Positions 1-10,985 of a stretch of 64,000 bases of DNA are shown here, piece after piece (positions within the stretch are counted from its first letter, which is position 1; the number at the start of each line of letters is the position of its first letter). Below the pieces are notes generated by a model. The model saw only the letters and a list, made by a program, of their open reading frames with translations. It was not told the DNA's origin and searched no databases. Position numbers and translations under genes: made by a program. Origin of the DNA: Diogma glabrata (taxonomy: Eukaryota; Arthropoda; Insecta; Diptera; Cylindrotomidae); the NCBI GenBank assembly GCA_963693315.1, contig OY856186.1, positions 133,007,841 to 133,071,840 of the forward strand, given 5' to 3'.

Positions 1-985
1 ACAATTTTCACATGACAAAAATATTTGTTAAAAATTTTAAGGGCAGCTTCCTCCTTTAGTTTTAATTTTTAAAAAATTTAAAATCGATTTTCCGATTTTT
101 TAAATTTATTTCAAAATATACGCTTTCAATTAATTCTTACCGCGTGATGGAAGTAGTATCGATGTGAGTGCTAGAGGGCACTGTAGGTAAAAAAACACAG
201 TTTCCACGCAGTTTTAAAACTTTATGATTTTTTTTCTCGGAAATATCAGCATGTAGGCATATTTTGTATGTGACAATTTTGACTTTAAATTTTTACGTAA
301 ATCACTTCTTATTGGCATGGGTCGCGTTAAACCTTGATCCCTCTCATTTGCTAATCATTTTGCACGTTCCGCATTCCGCCGACACTTGAATAATTATTTA
401 ATAGTCAAAGCACATAAAATTTGAAAAAAACGTGCAAAGTACATTGAACCAGAAGTAAGAAGCATTATGAACGAACAAGTCTGTAAGTGACACCATTCGT
501 TATAGGTATTGCATCTCATTGATTCCGAGTTGTTAATATTAATTACTTTACTCTGAAGATTGGGTCGATTCTGCTTCAGTTATTTCAAGAAGAGTAAATT
601 ACTATGTCTTAAAAGTTTACTATTTCTAAAGGTGTCTAAAAGTTACTGTTCCTTCACCCGGTTTACGCAATTTGTAAACTTTACATGCACGAAAACATAT
701 TTCATCTTCCAAATCAGAATAAAAAAACCAATAAATTCAATACATTTGTCTTGTTATCGAATTCATATCACATCTCAAAAAGAAAAAAACTATAAATTAA
801 CAACCTAGCAATAGTTTTAGTGTGGTAAATATAACACTAGGTTTGACTATAGTATATACCAGCATAAATCCAGCAAACTTTGGTTTTTATGCATACCAAA
901 CATAGCAAACACTCAAAAACAAAACAATTCGATGTTTTTTTTAGCAAGCTAGTATAAAGTAAAGTTTCGAATACTTTTTTATGCA
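1..985. other. AT-rich flank, nothing recognised
   Basis: This is AT-rich sequence with scattered homopolymer runs. The short open frames here have no recognisable motif, no compositional bias and no repeat partner elsewhere in the window. I see no gene. Confidence 0.5.
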
Positions 986-987
986 TA

Positions 988-2589
988 CACTGAAAAAAAA
1001 ATGTACGTAAAATTAACTGAAATTGCCGTTGATTCAACATACATTTCAGTTACTTTTGATCCTACAAATTGTTCGTTAAATTCAACAACTGATTCTGTTG
1101 ATCTTATTTTACTAATAATTTTCTACATACAGTTAGTAGATTTAACAGACATGTCTGTTTGATAATTACGAACAAGAGCAACAAACTGACTGTTGAAATA
1201 ACTAACAGGTTTGTTGAAATATTTTCTACAGCATGTTTGTTTAGGAACAAACACTGTTTACATTCGACTCCTTTAAATCAGAAAAATAAAACTGCGAAAA
1301 TAATAACATAAAATTGTATTGTAATTTGTTTAGATTTTTATTTATTTTACAAAATATTTACAAACATAACTACTAATAAGAAATAATCAATATTTTATTC
1401 AAATCTAAATTATTGTACTACATATATTTCCTTTCAAGTTTAATATTTAAATTATAAATTACTTGTGTTCGAAATTAAATTTATAATATCGTTCCCAATA
1501 AAAATTGTCAAAGCTGCTTCTCTTTTGATTTTTGAAATCCACTGCTTCTAATTGATTGAAATTGATCACACACTAGATATCGACTGTTATATAAACACTT
1601 CTAATGTTCTGCGTGTATTCTAATGTGTATTCTGCATGGGTTTTGGAATTGGTTGCTAAATTCAAATATTAAAAATATTGATATAAAAATATATTATTAA
1701 TTTAGTATTTTTTTCAATTTTCAATGTGTAATCATAGATGTGTAATCATAGATGAAAAATTCAACTTAAGTAAATATGAAAAATGATGAAGTTTCAATTT
1801 AGAAATTATCTGAACATCAAAATTAAAATATGTTTCATCCTCGCCGCTTTGGCTAAGTTGTGTAAGACACACGGGATTCGAACAATGTGTCTCTGATGAA
1901 TGTAGTTAGAATCCTGACACGAAACACAAAAAATTTTTTCTAAAAGAATTTTAGAGAAAATGAAAAGTTATTTCGAATTGCAAAATTCAAGTGATTTCCA
2001 ATATGTACTTAAGCTTAATTGTTCACAAAAACCAATCCGATATTATTAATATCATATACAAAATATTGAACAATTTTAATAAAATAAAACATGATGCACA
2101 TTGCACATCCTTTTTATCTATCTTGATTTTATAGATCTAAATATTTTTATATAATTCAATTTTTAATTTATTCTAAACATTAAAACTTTTCAAATATTGA
2201 ATTACAATTCACCTGATTCAATTCACTTAATAATTAAATTAATTCCTTTTATTTGAGAATCTCACGCTTTTTTTAAATAACTCACTTTTTCAATAATTTT
2301 ACTAACTACACCAGTTAAGTTGGACATATAAATATGAATAGAGAACAACATTATTAGCACATTACGCACAAAAAATTGTTTCATTCCTTTGTTTTCTTTT
2401 ATTTCATTCAACAATGAAAATCAACCAACAGTTTGTAAGTGTCGTTAAAAAATTTTAACAGACATGTTTGTTGAAAATTGGAAATTAACGGACATGTCTG
2501 TTGGAACAATCAAATTCGAACAACATGTCCTTTTAATAAATTCAAAGTACAAAAGTTTGTTGATTTTTACCTACAAATTTTTTTGAGTG
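988..2589. mobile_element. Non-autonomous TIR DNA transposon (putative)
   Basis: The two ends are imperfect inverted repeats of about 30 bp. The left end begins CACTGAAAAAAAAATGTACG and the reverse complement of the right end begins CACTCAAAAAAATTTGTAGG. Each end abuts a TA dinucleotide (986-987 and 2590-2591), which fits the TA target duplication of Tc1/mariner-like elements. No transposase frame is visible, so it would be non-autonomous. Both subterminal regions are rich in variants of AACAGACATGTCTGTTG, whose core ACAGACATGTCTGT is a perfect palindrome. A separate tRNA-like repeat lies inside. The superfamily is not certain. Confidence 0.45.
1728..2041 (+). repeat. Dispersed repeat with tRNA-like Pol III boxes, copy 1
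   Basis: About 300 bp is shared with 46112-46395, and the 3' part also with 44530-44615 in reverse. At 1843-1920 there is a tRNA-like stretch. It contains an A-box-like TGGCTAAGTTG, but the B-box position reads TTAGAATCC and is degenerate. Because about 115 bp precede the tRNA-like part, this is either a SINE with extra 5' sequence or a SINE inside a larger repeat. Confidence 0.55.
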
Positions 2590-2591
2590 TA

Positions 2592-5500
2592 CGAAAACTA
2601 GTAAACACCATGGTAAAATGAAAATATTCGTTATACCATGAGTAAACACTTAAAAAACCTAGTTACTAGGTTTTATACATATGGCCCAATGTGTTTTGTT
2701 TCAAAAAGGTTTAAAAATAGTTTGATTTAAATGGAAAACATATGATTGTATAAACGATGATATTAATGTACAAATATGTTGTGTTTTGTAGTTTTTCTTG
2801 ATATGTATGAATGGACCTCTTTTAATTTTATTGATAAATTAAAATTTGGTAATCATTTAGTTGTGTATGTAATTATATATCTGGAGAAAATGTGAAGGTG
2901 CGTTGTTTTGAGTTTTTGATCGATTATTTTGTTTTCTATCGAGTTATTTGTTCCACAATTCAAAATATATTGAATCTAACTCTGAAGACTGAAATATTGT
3001 GTTGTAGTTATTATGTTGGGAGGTCTATTTACAATGTCCGAATTTCAGCAATTGGGCGTTTCCTAGTATATATAATTACATATCAAATTGAATTATTTTT
3101 ACAGATATATTTTGAATTTACATTTTATTATTACTTATTATTATTTGTGCAACATGGATATTTTTACAAAATTAGACAAGTTTTTAGTTCTAATATAAAA
3201 ATATTTTGAAATTGGATTATTTTTGAAAGATGGAGCATTGTAGAAAGTTGATTTTTTTGTTGTTTGTGCTTCCGAAGTTTTGAAAGCGAGGGTGTGCTTC
3301 AAGGCGACGTATCACTTTTAGAAAAACAGATTTAAAAATATGGTTAAAAACACTCACAATAGTAGCTTAATAAATAATTGAAATTCTAACATAAAAAAAT
3401 TATCATAATATGGTAATGGAAAGTAAAAATTGGATTAAAAACAACATAAACAATAACACGAACCTTAGGGTATATGATATACGGCGGAAATGAATAAGAA
3501 AATTTATGTTTTGTTTTTCAGAAACAATACAAAGGTTAAAACGGCAAAAAGCTGGGGCGACAAAGATGGCAAAAAAGCTTTGAAAAACCCTAAAAAGGGG
3601 AAAACACATACGCGGCGGTTTTATGCAAAAGATATTTGTTTGGTAAAAAGAATGGGAAGGTGGATGCCATTGTGGTATGGGAGCGATCTTGGGATGATTT
3701 TACAATTGATAGTTTTAATTGAGGTAGGTGAGGTCCGCCATCAAGTTGATGGATTTGGGTTTTAAAAGGGCTATGTAACAGGACTCCAAAAAGTTGCAGT
3801 TTTAAAAGATTGATTAGGAGGATAGGATTTTGGTATGTTGAAAGTCAAAGGACTTAAATGCTCAATCAAAACGTTGTTTGATTCAGCAGAGTGTTTAAAT
3901 ACTGAGATATTCTATTGTATCCTAGTTTTAAGTTGTTGTTTAGTTTGAGCAACATAAACATAATCTCAATCAACGCTGTTTAGTAGTTCAATAACGTTGA
4001 ATTGAGCCATGGTAGGAAGTAGGTCTTTTACACTGGAGAATACAAAGGAGCTTAGAGAAGTAGGGTAGAAAAAGGCTAGACGGTCTTCAGAAAATTTTTT
4101 TTTGAAAAAATTAGTGGTTCTTAAAACCATCGATATGAGAAAAAGAAATGTAAGCAGGGTCGACTAATGGAGTAAGTGGCAGCACAGGGGATGAAGAAAG
4201 GGCTTGGTGTTTATTGAAGATCTTATTGATTTTGTTTGGAGAGTTATTATTTTGTAGAACTGTGGTGAACTAATGGCTGTTTTGTGGTATGTATTTTGTA
4301 TCACACAAGGAAAGGACGTGCTTGGTATAGAAATATACCATGTTAAATTTTGTGTTGAAGCAGTGTGTGGATTAAAAGTTTATGTTTTTCATGGTACTAT
4401 GGTACCACTTGCTGAAGATGGTGCGGTCACAGTTGCGAATGATGCTGAAATTTTAAAAGCGTATTTCGTTATTTTCCATTTTTTGGGTTAATTAGATGGA
4501 GAGGAAGATGAAGTCAAAAGCGGTTAGAGTTGTACATGGCATTACATTCCGTATGACTCACTTGGGTCAAAAAAGTTTTTTTTCAACCTTCCTCACTCTC
4601 ACCCCTTCAAAATAGAGAAAAATATTTATGCGAAACTTAGCTATAGTTTTCGTTCATAGTTTATCAAAATTCCTTTATCGGTAAATTTTGCAAATTTTTC
4701 TGTCTATTGAGCTCGAAACCCAAGGGGAGGGACCGACTTTTTGTTGCACTTTTTTGACAATAATTCAAAATCTGTGTATCGCAAAATTCTGAAAAAAATA
4801 CAACGTTTCTTAAATTAAGTGCTCTGTCATCTCACACGACTTTAAACGGTGTTTTCCCCCTTCTCATTCGCACCCCCTTTATAAATACGAGTATGAGCAT
4901 TTTGAACTTCACTATATTTTTCATTCAAAAGTTACCACTTTTTTTATATTTCCAAAAACTGTTAAAGTTTTTTTATTAGTTAGTTCGGAAAAAAACACGG
5001 AAAAACACTATTATTATTTTTATTCCATAAATTATGTAGTGAAAAATTCTAAATTATATTTTTAAGGTATACTGAATTCAAGCCCTTTCATATGATACCC
5101 TATTTGACTCGGTAAAAACAAGCATTTTCTTAAATGCCTTACATCGCAGTCCCGTAAAAGAAACGTCAACAACTTTTTTTTATATCTGTCATCTTTAGGT
5201 AACAGGCTAGTTTTATATACGTCTTTAATTGCAGGTCCATAGGATTTACAATCTATGAAATAATCGGTTTTAATACAAAAACACATTAAAGTCTCACCAA
5301 GAATGTTCTGTAACAAAAAACGGAACCCTAAAAATGAGCTATTTTCTGTAAAAATATTTAAAGTTTCAGTTTTTAATAATACATTAAAGTAAATTAAAAA
5401 TATAGTAAGGCTTCAAAGATTAATATTTCGATTGATTTTTATTTCTTCCTTATATAATTTTATAAAATCATTTTTTTCTACATAATATCAATCGCTTGGA

Positions 5501-5766
5501 TTTTGGCGACTTTTATGGTAATAAAAGAAATATAGAAATTTTTTAGAAGAATGTTACTTTTTATTTATAGACAAAAATATGTAAAAAATATCTATAATTT
5601 TCAAAAAAAACATTGCCATAAGCCAATTTTTATTTTTATTATTTTTATTTAAAGTTACTCACTCTTTACTTTAAAACGAGATAATATCTTTTTAAATTCA
5701 TCAAGTTGTTCTCTAGATACATTATAATGAACATTATGATGAACCTAGATACATTATGATGAACCA
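2592..5766. other. Stretch without supported genes
   Basis: This is 3.2 kb of AT-rich sequence with a somewhat GC-richer patch at about 3250-4560. Open frames such as 3490-3765 (91 aa, basic) and 4273-4491 (72 aa) show no recognisable domain. A 20-bp direct duplication around ACATTATGATGAACC lies at 5726-5765, directly before the non-LTR fragment. A decayed element is likely, but I cannot name one. Confidence 0.4.
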
Positions 5767-6322
5767 ATAGGTGAATGTAAAAACATTCGTTTATTTGGTG
5801 TCACAGTTTCAAATGACCTACTCTGGAACGATCATGTAATGGAGATGGCAAAAAGCGCGTCTAAAAAACTCGGCCTTCTAAATAGATGCAAAAAAATTTT
5901 CCCTCCTTACCAATTGTTCCATGTTTATAAGTCCTATATTCGTCCCTGCATGGAGTACTGTTGTCAAGTTTGGTTCTCTTGGACTCTGTTCAAAAGCGGG
6001 CTATACGAATTGTGGGTGATCGAGCTTTGACATCAAAGCTTGATTCCCTACAACATCGACGCATTGTTGCTGACCTCGTTGTTTTTTACAAATATCGTCA
6101 TCAACAGTGCTCAGATGAAATCAGCGACAACATACCTGAAACTTATTCTTACCCCTGTTCCACACGGCAATCGGCTGCCGCAACCAGTGAAACGGTAAAG
6201 ATCCCGCGCTGTCATACTGGCAGATCGCAGAGAGACTTCTTTGTCCGAACTGCGTACAAATGGAATAGTTTGCCGGAACACTTAGTCTTAGGTGGCTTCA
6301 ACCCGCAGAGGTTTAAATAAAG
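5767..6322 (+). pseudogene. Non-LTR retrotransposon RT, C-terminal fragment (Jockey/CR1 type)
   Basis: This is the C-terminal thumb and tail of a non-LTR reverse transcriptase, 5'-truncated so that the catalytic domain is absent. The first frame runs through LFGVTVSNDLLW, then KSYIRPCMEYCCQVW at about 5920-5985. The reading then shifts frame to SVQKRAIRIVGD, SLQHRRIVADLVVFYKY, and PRCHTGRSQRDFFVRTAYKW near the end. This order is characteristic of the region after the RT domain in CR1/Jockey-like elements. A frameshift near 5980 and a TAA at 6318-6320, where the family normally continues, show it is dead. The same 3' end recurs at 54500-54742 on the minus strand. Confidence 0.8.
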
Positions 6323-6447
6323 CGTTAATCAACACCTTAGAACGCCAGTTGTTGTGGGACCCAGGTCTAGACCTAGGTCTTAAAAGGTATTTATGTGTTG
6401 TTGTGACACATATTCTAAACCTTATAACACAACACATTTTATTTAAA
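6323..6447 (+). repeat. 3' UTR of the non-LTR family (recurrent tail)
   Basis: The segment after the coding fragment contains GTTGTTGTGGGACC, then GGTCTTAAAAGGTATTTATG, then TGTTGTTGTGACACAT and ends in an A-rich tail. The same tail occurs at 48500-48598 (+), 49365-49445 (-), 54490-54570 (-), 54835-54925 (+), 56622-56700 (+) and 57240-57310 (+). It is therefore a multi-copy 3' end in this genome. Confidence 0.7.
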
Positions 6448-6725
6448 AAAAAAAATATATGAAAGCCGTAGTATAAAAAGTACCCCCATCTCGAGAACCA
6501 CAAATAAATAGAAATAAACAGACAAATTACTTAACGACAAATTAAATCATTTATAATAAAAAAATTCAAAATTACAATTTTTGATAATTCGTTATTAATA
6601 TTAAAACAACTCAAACATAACAAGGGTAGGAGGGTTGATATTCCTCCTGTTTTTTACACAATGTTTCATAATTTTATAATTTTATTATATATCAAAATCT
6701 TCAATGGTTACTTGTCTTTTTATTC
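6448..6725. other. AT-rich spacer
   Basis: No gene or repeat is recognised between the non-LTR tail and the inverted arm of the Penelope-like element. Confidence 0.5.
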
Positions 6726-7397
6726 AAATTATAAATATATGAAAAATTTTCCTTTTTTCAAAAACAGCTTATTATAGACAAGTTGAAAAAACAAACTACA
6801 AAAATTACATAAAAACTGTTTAGTTTTATTTTACAATTTTTTAATTTTTGTTAGTTATAGTTACTCCAATATTTCGACTTGTTAGTCATTATCAAGGAAA
6901 GTCTGTAAAAAATCAGAACAACATTTACAAACATGTTAATTTTTCTAATATGGCTAATGACGCTAACATTATAGAAAACATACCTAAACTATAACTTCAT
7001 GGTTTTTTTAAAAAACAAAATGCTTTATATAAAACAATGATAATTAAGGAAAAAACTATATAAACTGGCATTAACACATATATAAAAAAACTTTTAGATC
7101 AACATATGATCGTGTCATCAAAATTTAAAAATTAACTGAATACAAAAAACAAAATCAAAAACCAAATAACGAGCAATTAATTATATATTCCTTCTTGTAA
7201 TAAAAAACCTAACATTATATTTTTTATATGTGCCAACTATATTACGTCATTATCTATGCAATATATATTCTCAAATAAAAAAAATAATAAAAATAAAAAT
7301 AAAAAAATAATATAAAATATAAAATTAAACTGAGAGATGTTTATGTCAAGCTGGAAAAACTTTCTGTGTCCCTGTTAAGAGTTACTGATCTTTATTA
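6726..7397. repeat. Left inverted arm of the Penelope-like element
   Basis: These 672 bp are a near-perfect inverted copy of 8453-9116. The inner edge reads CCTGTTAAGAGTTACTGATC and the right arm reads its reverse complement. The outer edge shares AAATTATAAATATATGAAAA. Penelope-like elements often carry extra copies of their terminal region in direct or inverted order (pseudo-LTRs). This arrangement would produce a 3.3-kb-wide hairpin-capable locus with the coding region in the loop. Confidence 0.85.
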
Positions 7398-7401
7398 TTA
7401 T

Positions 7402-8385
7402 TATTTAAATGGACAACCATCATTTATTAAAAAATACGTTGATGATTTCTTGTTGATTATCCATAAAGATAATATTGATTCGACTTTGAACATTTTTAAC
7501 TCCTTCCACCAAAAAGTAATGTTCACGATGGAAAAAGAATGTAATAATAGTATTTCGTTTTTGGATATGAAACTAACGAGACATAACAACAGAATATTGA
7601 CTAATTGGTACAGTAAAGATATAGCGTCGAACAGGATACTCAACTACTATTCCTCGCGCCCATATAAAATGAAAGTAAATGTTGTAACATCGTTTATTAA
7701 AAGGGTTTTTGAACTTAGTGACGCCTCACACAGAAACAATAATAAAATAAAAATACACCAAATTTTGCATAAAAATAACTATCCTGATAAACTCATCAAT
7801 AAACTTATAACTAAATATTTATATACCTACACGAACAGGAACTTACAGGAAAGACGGACAGTTCTTAACGATGTACCAAGTAAAGTGATATATGGATCAA
7901 TGTCTTATGTTCCCAATTTGACCGAGAAGATTAAGAAGTGTCTACGTAGACCTAATCAAATTAGTAGAATAGCCACGAGAGTTGATAACAGTTTGAATAG
8001 GACATTTGGTAACCTTAAGGACCGGATTCCGAAAGAAAAAAGAACGGGCGTTGTTTACAAAATTGATTGTGACTGTGGAAAATCTTATATTGGTGAAACT
8101 TCTAAGACGATAACCACTAGGTTAAACCAACATAAGGTTGACGTAAAGTATACAATGAAGAATAAGAATAACATAACACATCATAGATCTGCCCTATGTA
8201 GACATGCCATTGAATGCAACAATAATTTTAAGTTTCAAGAAGCCTCAATACTTGACTATGCGTCTAATAAACATAAGAGAGTGTTCAAAGAGATGTGTTA
8301 TATCACACGTCACAACAATTCAATAAACTACAAAACGGATTGTAGAGGTGTACATAAGAACTATCTGAGCTTAATCCATCGTTAA
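7402..8385 (+). CDS. Penelope-like RT (C-terminal part) fused to GIY-YIG endonuclease
   Basis: The open frame from 7366 encodes 339 residues; roughly the first 12 come from the flanking inverted arm. At residues 25-30 it has YVDDFL, the RT motif C with the catalytic Asp pair. Linker and thumb follow, including SFLDMKL. From about residue 228 comes a GIY-YIG endonuclease core (GVVYKIDC, then KSYIGET and the downstream RLNQH). RT plus C-terminal GIY-YIG is the defining architecture of Penelope-like elements, which insert by cutting and priming at the target. RT motifs 0-B are missing, so the copy is 5'-truncated and cannot be autonomous. The remaining frame has no internal stop, which suggests fairly recent insertion. 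The start codon in the arm is probably fortuitous. Confidence 0.88.
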   Translation, partial: YLNGQPSFIKKYVDDFLLIIHKDNIDSTLNIFNSFHQKVMFTMEKECNNSISFLDMKLTRHNNRILTNWYSKDIASNRILNYYSSRPYKMKVNVVTSFIKRVFELSDASHRNNNKIKIHQILHKNNYPDKLINKLITKYLYTYTNRNLQERRTVLNDVPSKVIYGSMSYVPNLTEKIKKCLRRPNQISRIATRVDNSLNRTFGNLKDRIPKEKRTGVVYKIDCDCGKSYIGETSKTITTRLNQHKVDVKYTMKNKNNITHHRSALCRHAIECNNNFKFQEASILDYASNKHKRVFKEMCYITRHNNSINYKTDCRGVHKNYLSLIHR

Positions 8386-8452
8386 GATAAGGGAATAGAA
8401 TATATTTTATTGGTTTGTTGATTCAATATTGTTGTTGTTTAGGTAGTTTTCT

Positions 8453-9116
8453 TAATAAAGATCAGTAACTCTTAACAGGGACACAGAAAGTTTTTCCAGC
8501 TTGACATAAACATCTCTCAGTTTAATTTTATATTATTTTTTTATTTTTATTTTTATTATTTTTTTTATTTGAGAATATATATTGCATAGATAATGACGTA
8601 ATATAGTTGGCACATATAAAAAATATAATGTTAGGTTTTTTATTACAAGAAGGAATATATAATTAATTGCTCGTTATTTGGTTTTTGATTTTGTTTTTTG
8701 TATTCAGTTAATTTTTAAATTTTGATGACACGATCATATGTTGATCTAAAAGTTTTTTTATATATGTGTTAATGCCAGTTTATATAGTTTTTTCCTTAAT
8801 TATCATTGTTTTATATAAAGCATTTTGTTTTTTAAAAAAACAATGAAGTTATAGTTTAGGTATGTTTTCTATAATGTTAGCATCATTAGCCATATTAGAA
8901 ATATTAACATGTTTGTAAATGTTGTTCTGATTTTTTACAGACTTTCCTTGATAATGACTAACAAGTCGAAATATTGGAGTAACTATAACTAACAAAAATT
9001 AAAAAATTGTAAAATAAAACTAAACAGTTTTTATGTAATTTTTGTAGTTTGTTTTTTCAACTTGTCTATAATAAGCTGTTTTTGAAAAAAGGAAAATTTT
9101 TCATATATTTATAATT
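8453..9116. repeat. Right inverted arm of the Penelope-like element
   Basis: This arm begins 67 bp after the RT/GIY-YIG stop codon, so it is probably the element's own 3' region. It is repeated in reverse at 6726-7397 with only a few substitutions, for example CATCATTAGCC here versus the reverse complement of GGCTAATGACG on the left. Confidence 0.85.
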
Positions 9117-9726
9117 TTATTATAAAATAGTAACAATTGAATTTTAAGGATTTTTTTAGAAATTATAGAAATATTTCGGAGAGTAACAGTTTACTATTTA
9201 GAATCCAATTAAGTTTACCAAATAATCCAAATCAAAAACAAACATCATATGCCGAAAACAATAACTTATATATTTATTCTCCTCTTAAACAATAACTATT
9301 TTTAACTTATTTATTAAACAAAATTTGAGTTGTGAATTAAAAGCCGTTAGACTAAATCGTAAATATTTCAAAAACTCTTAAAAGTTAAAACACAACACTA
9401 ACAATATATCTTTTAAAACGGTTTTGTATCAGTATATTTCATACCTTTAAACTAACTAAAACAAAAACTAAATCACTAAATTTAAACAAATACTTACCAT
9501 TTTAATATATTTTCACTTAAAATTTTTGAAAACATTAACTCGAAAGGTAATGTTTATTTGACAGCACAAAATCGCTTATTGATGCCCACATAATAATATC
9601 CACAAAAAATGGTCTATTTTTATTTCATTGCGATTACTAATACATTGCAATATTTTCTCATGTACGTACACAATATTTTTTGAAAGCGATGCGATTTTGC
9701 TTAAATCGCATTCCATAATCGGCATC
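9117..9726. other. AT-rich spacer
   Basis: About 600 bp with no supported gene, repeat partner or motif. Confidence 0.5.
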
Positions 9727-9975
9727 CAGATTACGTTTTCTCATTTATGTTAAAATGAAGGGGAATCCGCAAAATAGTTCATCATTAAGAACAATCAGAA
9801 TACGAAGTTCAATAAAACAACAACTTACCTGGTTTATTTCAAGGCGAATAAAGTGGTTTTAATTGCAGTTTGACTCCAAAAATCATTAGTAGTTATTTTC
9901 CCGAATTCTTCTTTAGTACGAATTGCCTACATTTCACAAATTTGGCTGCCATTTTAGTTTTTTTTTAGGTCTTAT
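9727..9975 (+). repeat. 249-bp dispersed repeat, copy 1
   Basis: This is nearly identical to 56999-57247. Shared words include AATGAAGGGGAATCCG, TCAATAAAACAACAACTTAC and TAGTACGAATTGCCTACA. In the second copy it runs directly into the non-LTR-type 3' tail (GGTCTTAAAAGGTATC). Here the tail is cut after AGGTCTTA. A shorter, more diverged part is at 56735-56800. It is probably an upstream part of the same retrotransposon family. Confidence 0.8.
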
Positions 9976-9982
9976 AAGATCC

Positions 9983-10579
9983 CAGTGAACACAAGATGTA
10001 AATATGACATCACACGAACGTCGTATATATGTGATGTAGCTGTTACGTAAATTTGACATAAAACTGACACTCGTCATGACTATATCCTGGTATCATTTAT
10101 ATGATGCTTTTATGACATCACACTGATCTTAAATTTGACTTCGATATGATGTCATAATTTGGACTTAAAATGACCTTATTATGATTTTGTTAAATTTCAC
10201 TAGAGGTATATCCAGTTAGTTATTGCTTCCAAGCAGGATATAGAATCCTAGCAGCGTAATGAGTAATGACCAATGAATGACTGACGGGAAAGTGTTTTTG
10301 TTAATTGTTATTAAATTTGTTTTTTAACTAAAAATATAATACATCACAAAAAAAATTTATATTACTATGATATGAACCTTATATCATAACAACGTCACAA
10401 ATATCTCCACAGACATCACATTTATGTCATAGTTATATCATTATTGTTATGTCATGCTCTTACGTAAGTAAGTGGGAAATAATGATATACATATGACTTA
10501 TATATGACCCAAATCTTACATAAGATGTGACTTAGCGTGATGTCATTTTGATATCACAATGACGTAAATGTGTTTTCTG
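9983..10579. mobile_element. MITE-like element rich in TGACATCA-type words
   Basis: The ends are imperfect inverted repeats: the left begins CAGTGAACACAAGATGTAAA and the right, reversed, begins CAGAAAACACATTTACGTCA. The 597-bp interior is dominated by variants of ATGACATCAC, GTGATGTCAT and TTACGTCA in both orientations. No protein frame is present. It interrupts or abuts the decayed gypsy 1 polymerase. I could not identify a target duplication. Confidence 0.45.
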
Positions 10580-10619
10580 AATTTAGAAATTGCCCCGGAA
10601 TTCGTATCGAGCTTCCATA

Positions 10620-10985
10620 AGTTAGTTCCGCTGAAGTAGTTTGTAGTTCATCACTAAAGGAGGTTCTTAAACCCAATAGAAGTTGAAGCTTTAACACCAG
10701 GATGCGAAAGACTATGAAATGCATCAAAAACACTTTGACGAAAAGCTACAGGAATAAATGGCCTGCGCATAGTTGTAGTTGTGTCACAATAAATCAGTTT
10801 ACTTTCATTGAAAGTAACTGGAAAAGCAGTAAACTTCAAAGTTGTGTTGCTTTGAAGTAATGTTAACAATTCCTCGTCATTGGTTTGGACATCCGCGATT
10901 GCAGCATAATCAATTTTCTCAGGAATGAGGATTTGATTTATACGGATAACGCGTCGGCTATGACATTGTCGTTACCAGAAATATG
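10620..10985 (-). pseudogene. Gypsy 1 polyprotein fragment: RNase H tail to integrase HHCC
   Basis: This continues the minus-strand gypsy polymerase past a stop codon near 10986. Frames encode HISGNDNVIADAL (the tether between RNase H and integrase) and, after a frameshift, an open stretch at 10654-10869 ending in PFIPVAFRQSVFDAFHSLSH and PGVKAS, which matches the start of the integrase HHCC zinc domain. The core integrase is missing, since the element is truncated near the MITE. It is related to, but clearly different from, gypsy 3 at 41.4-42.7 kb. Confidence 0.75.

Noticed and set aside
1148..2500. p53-type response elements (AGACATGTCT)
   Set aside because: The words cluster at the ends of a transposon and are better explained as transposase-binding or structural repeats.
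3490..4491. Basic 91-aa and 72-aa frames as host genes
   Set aside because: No domain, no splice context I trust, and no supporting repeat or composition.
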